Positions 12,752 to 21,941 of a DNA stretch of 31,504 nucleotides are shown here, piece by piece; the first letter of the stretch is position 1, and every line of letters begins with the position of its first letter. A program made the translations under genes and the position numbers. Origin of the DNA: an uncultured Lachnospiraceae bacterium (GTDB lineage Bacteria; Bacillota; Clostridia; Lachnospirales; Lachnospiraceae). The notes beneath the pieces are model-generated. The model had not been told where the DNA came from. It saw only the letters and a list, made by a program, of their open reading frames with translations, and did not search any database. Location of the stretch: contig CAJUJG010000041.1 in NCBI GenBank assembly GCA_910586715.1, forward strand, positions 1 to 31,504, in the 5' to 3' direction.

Positions 12752-14119
12752 GTATAGCGTTTCCCTTATATTCCGCATTGCCTTCCAAACATTATCTCCA
12801 TAGTTGCTTGCCAAAACAGAAATCATTCCGTTATTCGGATTGTATTCCGAGAGAAAACTGACGCCCGGGTCGCAGCCCTGAAAATACGCAAAATCCTTAC
12901 CGTTTGGATTGTCGATAATCCACATTCCATAACCATAATATCCCTCTTCTGCGTCAGCACCGTCCCCGCTCTGTTTGCGCAGCATCTCTGCAACAAGCGG
13001 TTTTGCAATCAGCCTGCCTTCCAGCAAATGCGTCCAAAAACGGACAATATCCTTCGCCGTAACAAACGCGCCGCCGGCACCCGTGCCTTTTGCATCAACA
13101 GAAAAAATATTTGTGCGGTAATCATCTGCATCAGCGCAGTAAATATAATGATTGGCACATTTTGCCGGCAGCTTATCCAACGCATAATAGCCCGTTGACG
13201 CCATTCCACAGACCTCAAAAAGATTCTTTTTCAGATATTCGTCAAAGGGTTGTCCGGTAACTTTTTCAAGGATCATGGCAAGCAATACATAACCGGTGTT
13301 ATTGTATTGGAATTTTTCCCCTTTTGGGTACATCATCGGTTTATGGATAAATAATGGAAGCAAATCCCCGTTTTTCCTGATTTTATAATTCGGAAAATCA
13401 ATCCATAATTCCTCATATTCGTCCATACTGTTTTCATCAAAATAGTCCGGAACGCCCGATGTATGGTTCAAAAGCTGTCTAACCGTAACGTCCTTGTCAA
13501 TCACATTCCATTCCAGGTCAAGGAGTGTGCCTAATGTGTCCTCAAATGCGAGCTTTCCCTGTTCAATCAGCTGCAAAATGCCGACCGCCACAAATGCCTT
13601 CCCTGCTGACGCACTTGCAAATTTTGTTTCTATGGTATTGGGAATTTCATTCGGTAAATCTGCAAAACCGCTTACCCATTCATGTAAAACCTTGCCCTTT
13701 TGAACGATATAGATTATTCCCCTAAATTTTTTATCAATAATCTTTTCCACCGTTCTCTTAGTTCGTTTCCGTCTCCTTTTCTTTTTTAACGTGTTCCATT
13801 CCGATAACAAATAAAGCGATACCCCGATGGACAGCCATATTAGAAAGGTCCTGATACCCTGTAAAATAAAATCCTGTAATACCCAGTCCTTATAACTTCC
13901 ATAGCTGGGATCCGTGATATCATCATAAGCCAAATATGCAGAGAATGTGCTGAAGATACCAATAATGGAATAGAGAAGAGAGCAGGGGAAAAACCCAGCC
14001 CAAATTACTTTATTCTTTCGTATTCTGTTGCAAATTTCCACAATACCCAAGAGGATCGTGAACAGAAATAAGACCATATAAAACCCAACAATTTTGCCTA
14101 CATATGTTTCAATATTCAT
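12746..14119 (-). CDS. Membrane-anchored serine hydrolase, beta-lactamase (class C)/PBP-like family
   Basis: 457 residues. Three hydrophobic segments lie at about 11-30, 42-64 and 88-106, followed by a strongly basic stretch KKKRRRKRTKR. From about 130 the serine beta-lactamase-like domain begins. S171-A-G-K174 is the SxxK nucleophile motif, RQLLNHTSGVPDY a strong family signature, and Y272-N-N274 the YxN motif. The third motif, usually HxG or KTG, appears as QGCDPG near residue 416, lacking the basic residue. Such proteins are often esterases or D-amino-acid peptidases rather than resistance enzymes. By the positive-inside rule the basic linker would favour a cytoplasmic junction, so the side on which the domain acts is uncertain. 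Monocistronic; the start ATG 14119 lacks a strong ribosome site. Confidence 0.85.
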   Translation of the reverse strand: MNIETYVGKIVGFYMVLFLFTILLGIVEICNRIRKNKVIWAGFFPCSLLYSIIGIFSTFSAYLAYDDITDPSYGSYKDWVLQDFILQGIRTFLIWLSIGVSLYLLSEWNTLKKKRRRKRTKRTVEKIIDKKFRGIIYIVQKGKVLHEWVSGFADLPNEIPNTIETKFASASAGKAFVAVGILQLIEQGKLAFEDTLGTLLDLEWNVIDKDVTVRQLLNHTSGVPDYFDENSMDEYEELWIDFPNYKIRKNGDLLPLFIHKPMMYPKGEKFQYNNTGYVLLAMILEKVTGQPFDEYLKKNLFEVCGMASTGYYALDKLPAKCANHYIYCADADDYRTNIFSVDAKGTGAGGAFVTAKDIVRFWTHLLEGRLIAKPLVAEMLRKQSGDGADAEEGYYGYGMWIIDNPNGKDFAYFQGCDPGVSFLSEYNPNNGMISVLASNYGDNVWKAMRNIRETLYK

Positions 14120-14339
14120 ATTATTATAAATACTCCTTTAGCAATTTTATATAAAAGTGAAAAGGAAAGTCTTTTTGTTCGGTAGCTTTTATTTATTAAA
14201 ATAATTATAGAAAATATTCACTAAAAAAGCAAATCTTTTGCTGTGCGGTTTCACAATTTAAGAATATATTATTGTCCGTTTATTGATAGTTTACGAGAAT
14301 AGATTGAATTTTTTTCTGCACCGTACAATTATATTGTGT

Positions 14340-14422
14340 TATAATTTAAGAAATCATTGTGTGACTGGAATTAAAGGAACTTTTTCAATGGTTTTGCAAA
14401 CGCAAGGGGAGGGATTTACAAA
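14340..14422 (+). promoter_or_regulatory. Candidate promoter -10 box and ribosome site for the lipoprotein gene
   Basis: TATAAT stands at 14340-14345 with no good -35 match (TGCACC at about 17 bases). A strong ribosome site GGGGAGGGA at 14405-14413 lies nine bases before ATG 14423. The region 14120-14339 between the divergent genes is AT-rich; I see no other feature there. Confidence 0.4.
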
Positions 14423-15367
14423 ATGATAAATAAGATGCTCTTGTTTATAATGGCATTGATATTAATATGTAAAAATATTACAGGGTGCGCAGCGCAAAGT
14501 GCAGTCAATGAAAGCGAAATTAATATAACGGAACACATTGCAGATAAAACTGCGGCAAACGACGAAAAAGACATGGAAACAGAGAATAGCAAACAAACTG
14601 AAATACAGTCGAAAAAGGAAAATGTTATACAAGATTGGGACAACATGGTTTATGGAGACGCCATTTTAGCACGGGAGGTGCAAGAGGATAAGGTATGTAT
14701 CGCCGTCCAACCTTCTGTATTGCGAAAGTACAGTTTTTATTATTATATTCCCGAAGGCAGTGAACAGAAACGGCTGCAGGAATTGATAGAGGATCTGCCG
14801 CTAGAGCCAAATCTTTACGCGGGAGAACGTAAAGGCATGAAAGAAAAGGGCTGGCAGATTGCTTATAATCACATGCTTTTTAGGGTGTTTGAAGGCGGAT
14901 ATTTGGAATATAATTTTGTCGACGAAACAGGCGAAATTGTGGAGTATTTTGTGGAGGCTCCTAAGTTATGCGGAGAAATCCAAAATATGCTGCAGGAACA
15001 ATTAAACTACGAGCCCTATAATCCTGCGGATATTGCAGATATTGTATCGGCAAAGCTGGACGCACAGGGTATGCTTACGGACGATAAATTGTATAGTCAA
15101 ACGATAACGGACGAGGAAACTTTAGAGTTGCTTGCAAACTGGTTTAGCAATGCAGAGTATATCTATGGCGGAGCAGATTGCGGAAATCAGAATGCATGTT
15201 TGGAGCTTGTGCTCGCCAATGGAGATATGGTACGGTTATCTATCGCAACGGACAGCTGTACTAATTTTGGAATAAATGGTGTTTACTACGACTATCGTCC
15301 GGTATCTGATTGGGATAACAAAGAATTCTTCGCGCTCTTTGACGAAATACCATGGGTTTGGCACTAA
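14423..15367 (+). CDS. Lipoprotein of unknown function
   Basis: 314 residues. A signal peptide with a long hydrophobic core (LLFIMALILICKNI) ends in the lipobox ITGC at residue about 22, so it should be tethered to the outer face of the membrane. A Glu/Lys/Asn-rich spacer covers residues about 30-70. The remaining 240 residues are mixed alpha/beta with Tyr- and acid-rich strands (RKYSFYYYIPEGSEQKRL, YLEYNFVDETGEIVEYFVEA) and a Cys pair near CGNQNAC and DSCTNFG that could form a disulfide. I do not recognise the family. The end FFALFDEIPWVWH overlaps the convergent hemerythrin gene by four bases. A long-loop terminator-like repeat follows inside that gene. Confidence 0.65.
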   Translation: MINKMLLFIMALILICKNITGCAAQSAVNESEINITEHIADKTAANDEKDMETENSKQTEIQSKKENVIQDWDNMVYGDAILAREVQEDKVCIAVQPSVLRKYSFYYYIPEGSEQKRLQELIEDLPLEPNLYAGERKGMKEKGWQIAYNHMLFRVFEGGYLEYNFVDETGEIVEYFVEAPKLCGEIQNMLQEQLNYEPYNPADIADIVSAKLDAQGMLTDDKLYSQTITDEETLELLANWFSNAEYIYGGADCGNQNACLELVLANGDMVRLSIATDSCTNFGINGVYYDYRPVSDWDNKEFFALFDEIPWVWH

Positions 15368-15939
15368 AATGTTGGAAAATGCGATAATGAACAAGACAGC
15401 CGTTCGTCTAACCATGTCAGATACTTATTTTGTACGCCGTCTTGTTCGGCTTTTTTTTCAAAAATTTTTGTCTGTTCATCAATTTGATTTTTTTCAGCGC
15501 TTGAAAGCATTCTTTGCGCATAAGTAAAGCATACGTTGTCTTCTTTTTGAATGTGGCGCTGCAATAAATCCGCGTATGCGGCGGCATGGGTGATGATGCT
15601 GAGCCTGTTTTTGGTGCAAGGGTAGTTGTTATATAATTTGAGAGAATTTTCCAGCTCTGTAATGTGAAATCGTCCAAAATCGTGTTCGACGAGCATTCCG
15701 TTTCGCACCAGTTTTTCGGTGGCGGGGGTGGGATTTTCAAGCATATGACGAAATAGGATTTGTTCTTCTTTCCCATGATGGTGTTTATCTGCATAGGAGC
15801 GTGCAAAATCGATGCATTCCATAAATTGAGCCGCATTAACGTCCGCACCTTCCAAAATTGCACAGCAGCAATTTTTCATGTATTCAGTGAAAGCGATAAT
15901 ATTCAGATGCTCTTTTATTAATAAATCAATTCCGTACAT
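15364..15939 (-). CDS. Hemerythrin-domain protein
   Basis: A 191-residue four-helix-bundle protein binding a di-iron centre. Likely ligands are visible in family order: E10-H11 in the first helix, H53-H54-H55 and E58/E59 in KHHHGKEEQ, H86 in VEHDFGR, and H129 with acidic E133 in RHIQKEDNVC. The role in anaerobes is oxygen, nitric oxide or iron handling in the cytoplasm. The start is well supported: GGAGGTAACACC directly precedes the ATG. The last 25 residues are less typical and overlap the convergent lipoprotein stop. It lies 123 bases downstream of the SUFU-domain gene on the same strand, so it may be read through from that cluster or from its own promoter. Confidence 0.85.
   Translation of the reverse strand: MYGIDLLIKEHLNIIAFTEYMKNCCCAILEGADVNAAQFMECIDFARSYADKHHHGKEEQILFRHMLENPTPATEKLVRNGMLVEHDFGRFHITELENSLKLYNNYPCTKNRLSIITHAAAYADLLQRHIQKEDNVCFTYAQRMLSSAEKNQIDEQTKIFEKKAEQDGVQNKYLTWLDERLSCSLSHFPTF
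15389..15456 (+). terminator. Possible terminator of the lipoprotein gene, inside the hemerythrin gene
   Basis: GAACAAGAC (15389-15397) pairs with GTCTTGTTC (15439-15447), followed by GGC and eight T. The loop is long, 41 bases, which weakens the call. It lies within the C-terminal coding end of the convergent gene. Confidence 0.4.
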
Positions 15940-15972
15940 GGTGTTACCTCCGTGGTCTATTCCGATTTATCC

Positions 15973-15986
15973 GCATATTAATATGC
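15973..15986. promoter_or_regulatory. 14-bp perfect palindrome before the hemerythrin gene
   Basis: GCATATTAATATGC is fully self-complementary and lies 34 bases upstream of the hemerythrin start. Its position suits an operator for a dimeric regulator, though AT-rich palindromes of this size can occur by chance. Confidence 0.35.
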
Positions 15987-16062
15987 TTCCCAAAGAAACG
16001 GTTTTCATTCCGCGAAGGTGCTTTTGTTGATATCAGTGGGTCCTCCCTACATATAAATATCC

Positions 16063-16707
16063 TTAACAAACCGACTCCCTATGATAATCCGTCACATCAC
16101 TGCCCAATTTTTCATATAACCCGTTCACGTCCAGTTCGCCGTTTCGAATCGCCAACAGTTCCGCGTTCGTAACGCCAATAAATTCCACAAAATCCACCGT
16201 CCCGTTCGGCGTGCGGATTGACTGAAATTCCTTATCGGGTATCGTGATAAAGCCCGTTATATTGGACTGCATTTCCGCATCAATTCCCTGCGTCTGTCCC
16301 GTGTAAACATACTCATACGCGTTAAACACCTCGCCCTTGGTAAACGTAATTCGCGAAATGGACTGTAAAATGCCGCAGACACATTGCAGTTCCGCTTCCT
16401 CATCTGCATAGTTCTCTTTCTTCAGCTTAAACGTAAACTCCATTCCATACCCGCTTATTTCCTCGTCCTCGCTTTCTTTCTCATACAACTCGGACAGACC
16501 ATACGTCACAAAATGCCAATACGCGCCCCCGTCATAAACGCTGATACCGTCAAGCGGACTGTCACCGCCCAACCGCCATTTTATCAATATTACATAATGC
16601 TTCGGATTGGTCTGTTCCGGATACACCCGCTCACATTCCTCCGTAATCGCGTCCCAGCCGCTTGTATTGATTTCCTCCTCTTCCTTTTCATTCTCGAATA
16701 ATCCCAT
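16063..16707 (-). CDS. Suppressor-of-fused (SUFU) domain protein
   Basis: 214 residues. The SUFU fold signature is plain: GWDAITEECERVYPEQ, PKHYVI, LGGDSPLDGISVYDG, WHFVTYGLSELYEKE, and GYGMEFTFKL, followed by the second half with ITGFITIPDKEF and VEFIGVTNAELLAI. Bacterial SUFU proteins are widespread and many were proposed as immunity proteins of polymorphic toxins (established comparative genomics). No toxin is adjacent here. AAAGGAG lies about eight bases before the ATG. It follows the DUF4132 giant after 75 bases on the same strand and may be its operon partner. Confidence 0.88.
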   Translation of the reverse strand: MGLFENEKEEEEINTSGWDAITEECERVYPEQTNPKHYVILIKWRLGGDSPLDGISVYDGGAYWHFVTYGLSELYEKESEDEEISGYGMEFTFKLKKENYADEEAELQCVCGILQSISRITFTKGEVFNAYEYVYTGQTQGIDAEMQSNITGFITIPDKEFQSIRTPNGTVDFVEFIGVTNAELLAIRNGELDVNGLYEKLGSDVTDYHRESVC

Positions 16708-16782
16708 GCATCAATTCTCCTTTCTAAATCTCCCAAGCCGATACTCTAGACAGCAGCACAATCCGCTCCAAAAACCGCCTCT

Positions 16783-19700
16783 CTACAACTGCCCCAAAAT
16801 CGATGGATCCTTAATCTTCCCGTCCTCCGCCAGCAGCACAATCTTCGACATAATTTCCGCCGTCTTCGGATCCTCGTCCACAAACGGCAAAAACAGCCTT
16901 CCCCGCTTCTGACTATGCACAGGCAGAATATGCAGCATCGCGCCGCCCTGCAGATGAACAACACCGCTGCCCAAATGAACGGAATAATTCCCCCGCTTGC
17001 CCGCAATCAGTGCGTGATTGCCTTTTAATGTTACATTTTCCAATCCAAACAACGGCAGATTAAATGCAACAATCGCACGCCGCATTTCAATTGTCGAATG
17101 ACTCGTTTCAGGGTCCACGCCGCCTGCATGCGCCACGCTCACCGCCAAATCCACATCCCGCATCACCTCGCTGTAAATCAAATCCGGTACGTCTTTTATC
17201 GCAATCGGTGCAAACGTCTTGCGGTCGGAAAACACTACCATTTCTAACGTCGGCGCCTCAATATCACTCGGCGAAAACCAGTCTGCCAAAGCATAAATTT
17301 TGGCAATAATATTTTCTTTATAATAAATTTTCTGAAGCCCCTCTTCAAAATCCGCAACCCAACGCCGTCCCTTCAGACACCCGACGGTTTTCATCGGCTG
17401 GATTTGATTGCCTGCAAACATCTTTGAATACGTCAGCTCAAGCTCCTCGTCCATCTTTACATACAATTCGCGGAACACCTGTTTAAACGGTTGGCGGATT
17501 TGATGGTCAAACAACGCCTTCTGATACTCGTGCCAAACACCTGCCCGGTATAAGTCCAACGGGTGCGCAATGCGCAGCATATCCCCGTCCTGCAAGGACT
17601 GATTTTGACCTTTGCAGTCAACCAAACAGCACTTCCCTCCGCCGTTCAAATCCGTCTGCACAAAGCCCAGTTTCTCCCCGCACGCAAACACCAGCGATGC
17701 AAGGATTGCCTTCACGACAGGATTTCCAAACAGCCCCCGCGTTTCCGCAGCCGTAAACAAATCCCCGTGCTCCATCGCCTCCTCCATCAGCTTCTTTGTG
17801 CGCACATACTGGTCCTTGAGTTTATTATGCGCCTCCTTCACTTCCAGTACATACGCCTGTTTCCGCAGTTTCGACGGTAGTGATTTCAGCATTTTTCCGC
17901 CCTTGCGGCATAAAACCGCACTCTTCCCTTCCGCATCAACCGAGAGACAAATCTCCACGTCCTCAACCGCCGTCCAACGCAGATACGCAGCAAACTCCTG
18001 TATCAGCTCCGTTTCCATATTCAATATCAGTCTGGTAACATCGGAAAAGCCCGCATGGACGCTCAAATTGACCAAAGCAGTCTGTGCCGCCGCCGTTTCA
18101 CTCGCCCGCCGCTGTGCGCCGAACTGCTTCGCCTCCTTTGCAAACTGCTGAATGAACTGATACCGTGCCAGCAAATCCTTCTGACGGTTTTTTGCAAAAG
18201 GCACCAAACTGTAGCTCATCAGCAAATCTTTATTTCGCTTTGTGGAAATCTCTCCGCGCAGGTGTTCTAATGTTACCTTGCCCGTGGCAGCGTCCGCGTA
18301 TTTCCTTGCCCGTGAATGCTTCTGACCGTCAGAAATATATTTTGCGGCATTATAAAGTATGCCGAAGTTTTTCTCACCCAAAAGCCTGTAACATTCCTGA
18401 AACCAGTCAATATCAAAGGCACCGCTTTGCAGCTCCTGCGTCGACAAGGGTGTGTACTTGGCAATGATTGCCGTTTTCCTGTCATCAAAGCGCTCGTTCA
18501 TGTGCGCCATAAAATAATAGCATCCGCTCTTTAAACCGCTCCACGCAAGATAATTTTCGATAATGTCAATCCACTGCGGCGCATACATTGCCACCTCGAC
18601 AAGCCGCTGCTGCGTAATGCCCGTTCCCTTCAAAGCCGCTTTTAACTGTTTTGCGCTGTCATCCTCTTTGGGATAACATGCTTTTAACAAAAAACACAAA
18701 ATTTCTTTTTTCGTATCCATTGCGCGGTTATAATGCCATGAGTACCACGAATAATACGTATCCCTGCTCAGCGTATCCTTTCCCAAAGCCTTTAAAATAC
18801 GAATTAAATAATCGATTCCCTGTACATATGTCACCCCGCGCATATCCTGCGTTACGATGGTTTCCGCCTCGCCTCTGCGCAGTTCAATATCCATAAATAC
18901 AGGCACTATTTCGTTGTACAATTCCCGCGCCAGCTTCCCGCACCATGTATTCGGACCGACAAATGCCGCGCCGTTTTCTATTACCTGCTTTGATAAATCG
19001 TTTCCAAAAAAGTCACGCCACAGACTATAGTTTTTCGAATTGGTATAATCTTCTTTGACAAGCTGTGTAAGCGCTTTTATGCACATCATTCTTGGATAAT
19101 ACTGCAATAATGCTTTCCATACAATATCCTTGGAAACCAATCCCATATGGTACGCTTTCATAAACCAGTACGGTTTTAACGGAGTCTGGCTGTTTCGATG
19201 GGTACGCAGTTCTCCATCCGTAAACTGTTCGCGTTCCCGGTCCTGTGCGCACCGCAGTTCAAATGCCCATGCGGCAGAAAACGCCTGCACAAATTCTTCG
19301 TCCGTTTGCCAATACGCAAGCCCGTCAAAAAACGACTTAAAAAACGGAATTTTTGTGACGGAAATTTTGTCCGTTGTGAAATCTCCCTTCCAGTCCGGAT
19401 GTTGGTACGGTATCATACGGTTTTCCTTTGTCAGTATGGGAAGTAAGGCGCATATCGATTCTATGCCCATATGCAGTAAAAACTTTTTGCCTGCAAATTC
19501 TGCGTGGTAGAGTCTCCAAATTGCACGTATCTGCGATTCGTAGCCCAGCTCAAACGGTTTTACTGTAAAGGGCATTTTCCCAAAGACGGCATCATAAAAC
19601 GGGCGGCTGTTTTCAAACAGATTGATGTCATCCCAAACCGTGAACGCCTCCATCTCTAAAAAAATGCTGTAATCGCCGATTTCCTGCTCATAAAAATCAC

Positions 19701-21888
19701 GCAGCTCCTTCGCAAGCGGATAATTCTCCAACCGGTTGGAATCGCCTTCTTTCATCTGTTGAAATGCATAGCCAATTAATTTTGTTTCTCCCCAAATGGT
19801 CCGGAATTCGTCGTTCTTATGCTCACAGATAAGTGCATCTAATTTTTTAAGTTTTTTAATAACCGCGTCCTCCGGCAGCAGAACACACTGTTTCAAGGTA
19901 TCTGTTCCTGCTTTTGGCAGCACGGCATTTTCCTTTGCGTCAGGGTTATAAAATCCAAACCCATTTTCCGCCGTTAAAGTCGGATGCTCCCCTAAAATTT
20001 CTGCAAGAAGTACATTCTCTTTATCGGAAGGCTGTTTGACCAAAGCCGCAAGCGGTTTCACACGCTCAAAAAACGCGGCTTTTTCCTCCTGCTTTGACAG
20101 ACGCAAAAGCAAATCCAAGCCGCCGGTTCGCTTTTCCTCCTTCTTATCGGTCAGAAGCCGTTTCAGACAGTCCTCCATGTCATTTTCCGTCTGCCTGTCA
20201 AGCAAGTCCAAAAGCTCCCTGCGCAGTCCGCCGCGTTTAAAGCGCAGCATGTCCTCCAGCAATCGATAATCCTCACGTGTCAGTGTCATATTTTTTACAA
20301 TGGAAATTGCCGTTCTGGACGAATATTCCTCCGCAATGCCCATCGACTTGATTAAGATTTCCCGCTGCGTTTTATTTTTCGGCGGGCATAAAAGAAGGGT
20401 AATCAGACTATGCCTCCCGTAAGTGCCCGTCATATCCTCAAGAAAACCTGACACTTGTGTCATTTTTTCCTCGTCCTCCAGCACATACGCCAAAAATGCC
20501 AATTGGCGGATAAGCTCCGAACGCGAAAGCTCCACCTGATGCCACGGAAAAATGCACGGGAAATACGTCAACCCTTTCTTTGGCATACGCTGATAAACAT
20601 CATAAAGCGTGTCGTAGAGGTTTTCCGCTTCCGCACTGCTTTCATAATAATCCGTCAGTATCGCCTTTTTCGGCGGCTCCCCTGTAAACTGTCCCGCGCC
20701 GTCGCGCTTCAAGAGCTCGTTAATCCGTGAAGTCACATTTGATGACAACGCAGGAAAAAACGCCGCCACAAGCTCTAAATCGTCCGCATTTTCCAAAATC
20801 ATCTTCCGCGCAATACAATACTGTGCCTTACCAAAACATACGGTTTCATTATAATAGGAAACCGTCAGCTTTTGCTGCCTTGTGCCATGCACCGCAAGCT
20901 CTGTCATTGCCTTAACTGCGTCGTTGACCTCCGTAAATCCGAGCGCCCAAAGCGCGACGCTGATTGCAACCGCGTCGTTGCCCTGTAGCTGCTCCTCACA
21001 AAACGCCCTGTCGCGCAGGCAGTTTCCCATCAGCGCAAGCAGCTTGTTTGAAATGCGTTCCGTGCTGTTTTCGTCAAAAATCCCAATCCATGTGGCAACC
21101 GCCCGCTCCACGGCAGAATAGCGTATAAGATTATTTTTCTCAATGACATCTAAGAGAATGAGAAACGCCTGTGCTGTGCCTTCATCCATTACCTCACAGA
21201 TGCTTTGACGGATGCCTTCCTGCAGGCGCGCTGCTAAGAGGAAATCACCCAGCAGATTGTGCAGCTCGGCATTGTCAGAGCGGATAATGCCCAAAATCAT
21301 TTCGCGGTTCAAATAAGCGCTGTTGTTTTCACTTAAAATCAAATCCTTAAATGCATTGATGACTTTTTGGTTTCCTTTGTCAATCTCCGCCGCGTATATA
21401 TAGTTAAAATCAAATTCAAAATCCCATATATGTTTGATATAATCTGCAGTTTCTTCATGCAGCTGTCTATACAGGTATTCCTCGACCGATGCCTTGTTCC
21501 ATGCGAAATTGTCATAAGCCTTAAAAATGGTAAAAACGTCCCATATGCAAAAATTGTAATCCGCTGACCGTATGGTTCTCCGTTCCCAACCGGATGAAAA
21601 AGGAAATTGATTTAACTTGTCAATAATATAGAAAAAAGACTCTTGATATTTTTCAGGAAGAAGTACCTTTACAAATTCTTTTTCCCGCAGCCATTCCGAA
21701 GGCGTTGTATTTTTCCGCTCCTTAAATTCTTTTACCGCTTTCGATACCGCAGTACTGTAAACTCCGTTCGTCATCAAGTCTTCTATCAATGTCTGTTCTT
21801 CTTTGGGCAAATGCCGTATCTTAACATTACGTTCTTCCACTCGGTTTCGTGCAAGCGCCGCGCGGGTGATATTGTTATATTCCTCCAT
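16783..21888 (-). CDS. Giant DUF4132-family protein (DUF5724-like N-terminal part, DUF4132, DUF7737-like C-terminus)
   Basis: 1701 residues, the largest gene here. Residues 1-1150 are a long helical, HEAT-like scaffold resembling the DUF5724 region. About 1220-1430 is DUF4132: KDLLMSYSLVPFAKNRQKDL, AKEAKQFGAQRRASE, RWTAVEDVEICLSVD. About 1500-1701 resembles DUF7737: RRWVADFEEGLQKIYY, MRRAIVAFNLPLFGLENVTL, and MLHILPVHSQKRGRLFLPF. Relatives include the MolR/YehI group of E. coli, whose biochemistry is unresolved; they often sit beside MoxR ATPases and VWA proteins, which are missing here. I use ATG 21888 since GGAGG lies six bases before it; an upstream ATG at 21948 adds 20 unlikely residues. 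No signal or membrane segment, so cytoplasmic. The 142-aa gene precedes it by 53 bases. Confidence 0.88.
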   Translation of the reverse strand: MEEYNNITRAALARNRVEERNVKIRHLPKEEQTLIEDLMTNGVYSTAVSKAVKEFKERKNTTPSEWLREKEFVKVLLPEKYQESFFYIIDKLNQFPFSSGWERRTIRSADYNFCIWDVFTIFKAYDNFAWNKASVEEYLYRQLHEETADYIKHIWDFEFDFNYIYAAEIDKGNQKVINAFKDLILSENNSAYLNREMILGIIRSDNAELHNLLGDFLLAARLQEGIRQSICEVMDEGTAQAFLILLDVIEKNNLIRYSAVERAVATWIGIFDENSTERISNKLLALMGNCLRDRAFCEEQLQGNDAVAISVALWALGFTEVNDAVKAMTELAVHGTRQQKLTVSYYNETVCFGKAQYCIARKMILENADDLELVAAFFPALSSNVTSRINELLKRDGAGQFTGEPPKKAILTDYYESSAEAENLYDTLYDVYQRMPKKGLTYFPCIFPWHQVELSRSELIRQLAFLAYVLEDEEKMTQVSGFLEDMTGTYGRHSLITLLLCPPKNKTQREILIKSMGIAEEYSSRTAISIVKNMTLTREDYRLLEDMLRFKRGGLRRELLDLLDRQTENDMEDCLKRLLTDKKEEKRTGGLDLLLRLSKQEEKAAFFERVKPLAALVKQPSDKENVLLAEILGEHPTLTAENGFGFYNPDAKENAVLPKAGTDTLKQCVLLPEDAVIKKLKKLDALICEHKNDEFRTIWGETKLIGYAFQQMKEGDSNRLENYPLAKELRDFYEQEIGDYSIFLEMEAFTVWDDINLFENSRPFYDAVFGKMPFTVKPFELGYESQIRAIWRLYHAEFAGKKFLLHMGIESICALLPILTKENRMIPYQHPDWKGDFTTDKISVTKIPFFKSFFDGLAYWQTDEEFVQAFSAAWAFELRCAQDREREQFTDGELRTHRNSQTPLKPYWFMKAYHMGLVSKDIVWKALLQYYPRMMCIKALTQLVKEDYTNSKNYSLWRDFFGNDLSKQVIENGAAFVGPNTWCGKLARELYNEIVPVFMDIELRRGEAETIVTQDMRGVTYVQGIDYLIRILKALGKDTLSRDTYYSWYSWHYNRAMDTKKEILCFLLKACYPKEDDSAKQLKAALKGTGITQQRLVEVAMYAPQWIDIIENYLAWSGLKSGCYYFMAHMNERFDDRKTAIIAKYTPLSTQELQSGAFDIDWFQECYRLLGEKNFGILYNAAKYISDGQKHSRARKYADAATGKVTLEHLRGEISTKRNKDLLMSYSLVPFAKNRQKDLLARYQFIQQFAKEAKQFGAQRRASETAAAQTALVNLSVHAGFSDVTRLILNMETELIQEFAAYLRWTAVEDVEICLSVDAEGKSAVLCRKGGKMLKSLPSKLRKQAYVLEVKEAHNKLKDQYVRTKKLMEEAMEHGDLFTAAETRGLFGNPVVKAILASLVFACGEKLGFVQTDLNGGGKCCLVDCKGQNQSLQDGDMLRIAHPLDLYRAGVWHEYQKALFDHQIRQPFKQVFRELYVKMDEELELTYSKMFAGNQIQPMKTVGCLKGRRWVADFEEGLQKIYYKENIIAKIYALADWFSPSDIEAPTLEMVVFSDRKTFAPIAIKDVPDLIYSEVMRDVDLAVSVAHAGGVDPETSHSTIEMRRAIVAFNLPLFGLENVTLKGNHALIAGKRGNYSVHLGSGVVHLQGGAMLHILPVHSQKRGRLFLPFVDEDPKTAEIMSKIVLLAEDGKIKDPSILGQL

Positions 21889-21941
21889 AAAAATCCTCCA
21901 TTCTTTCCAATGCCTAACCCCTCTCCTACTCAACCGAATGC

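Noticed and set aside
12746..14119. True class C beta-lactamase (antibiotic resistance)
   Set aside because: The third active-site motif is altered and the gene has a multi-helix membrane part; only the broad serine-hydrolase family is supported.
17612..18151. 179-codon frame antisense to the DUF4132 gene
   Set aside because: Ser/Ala/Pro/Arg-rich shadow of a GC-richer coding strand; no start signal, and the opposite frame is clearly real.
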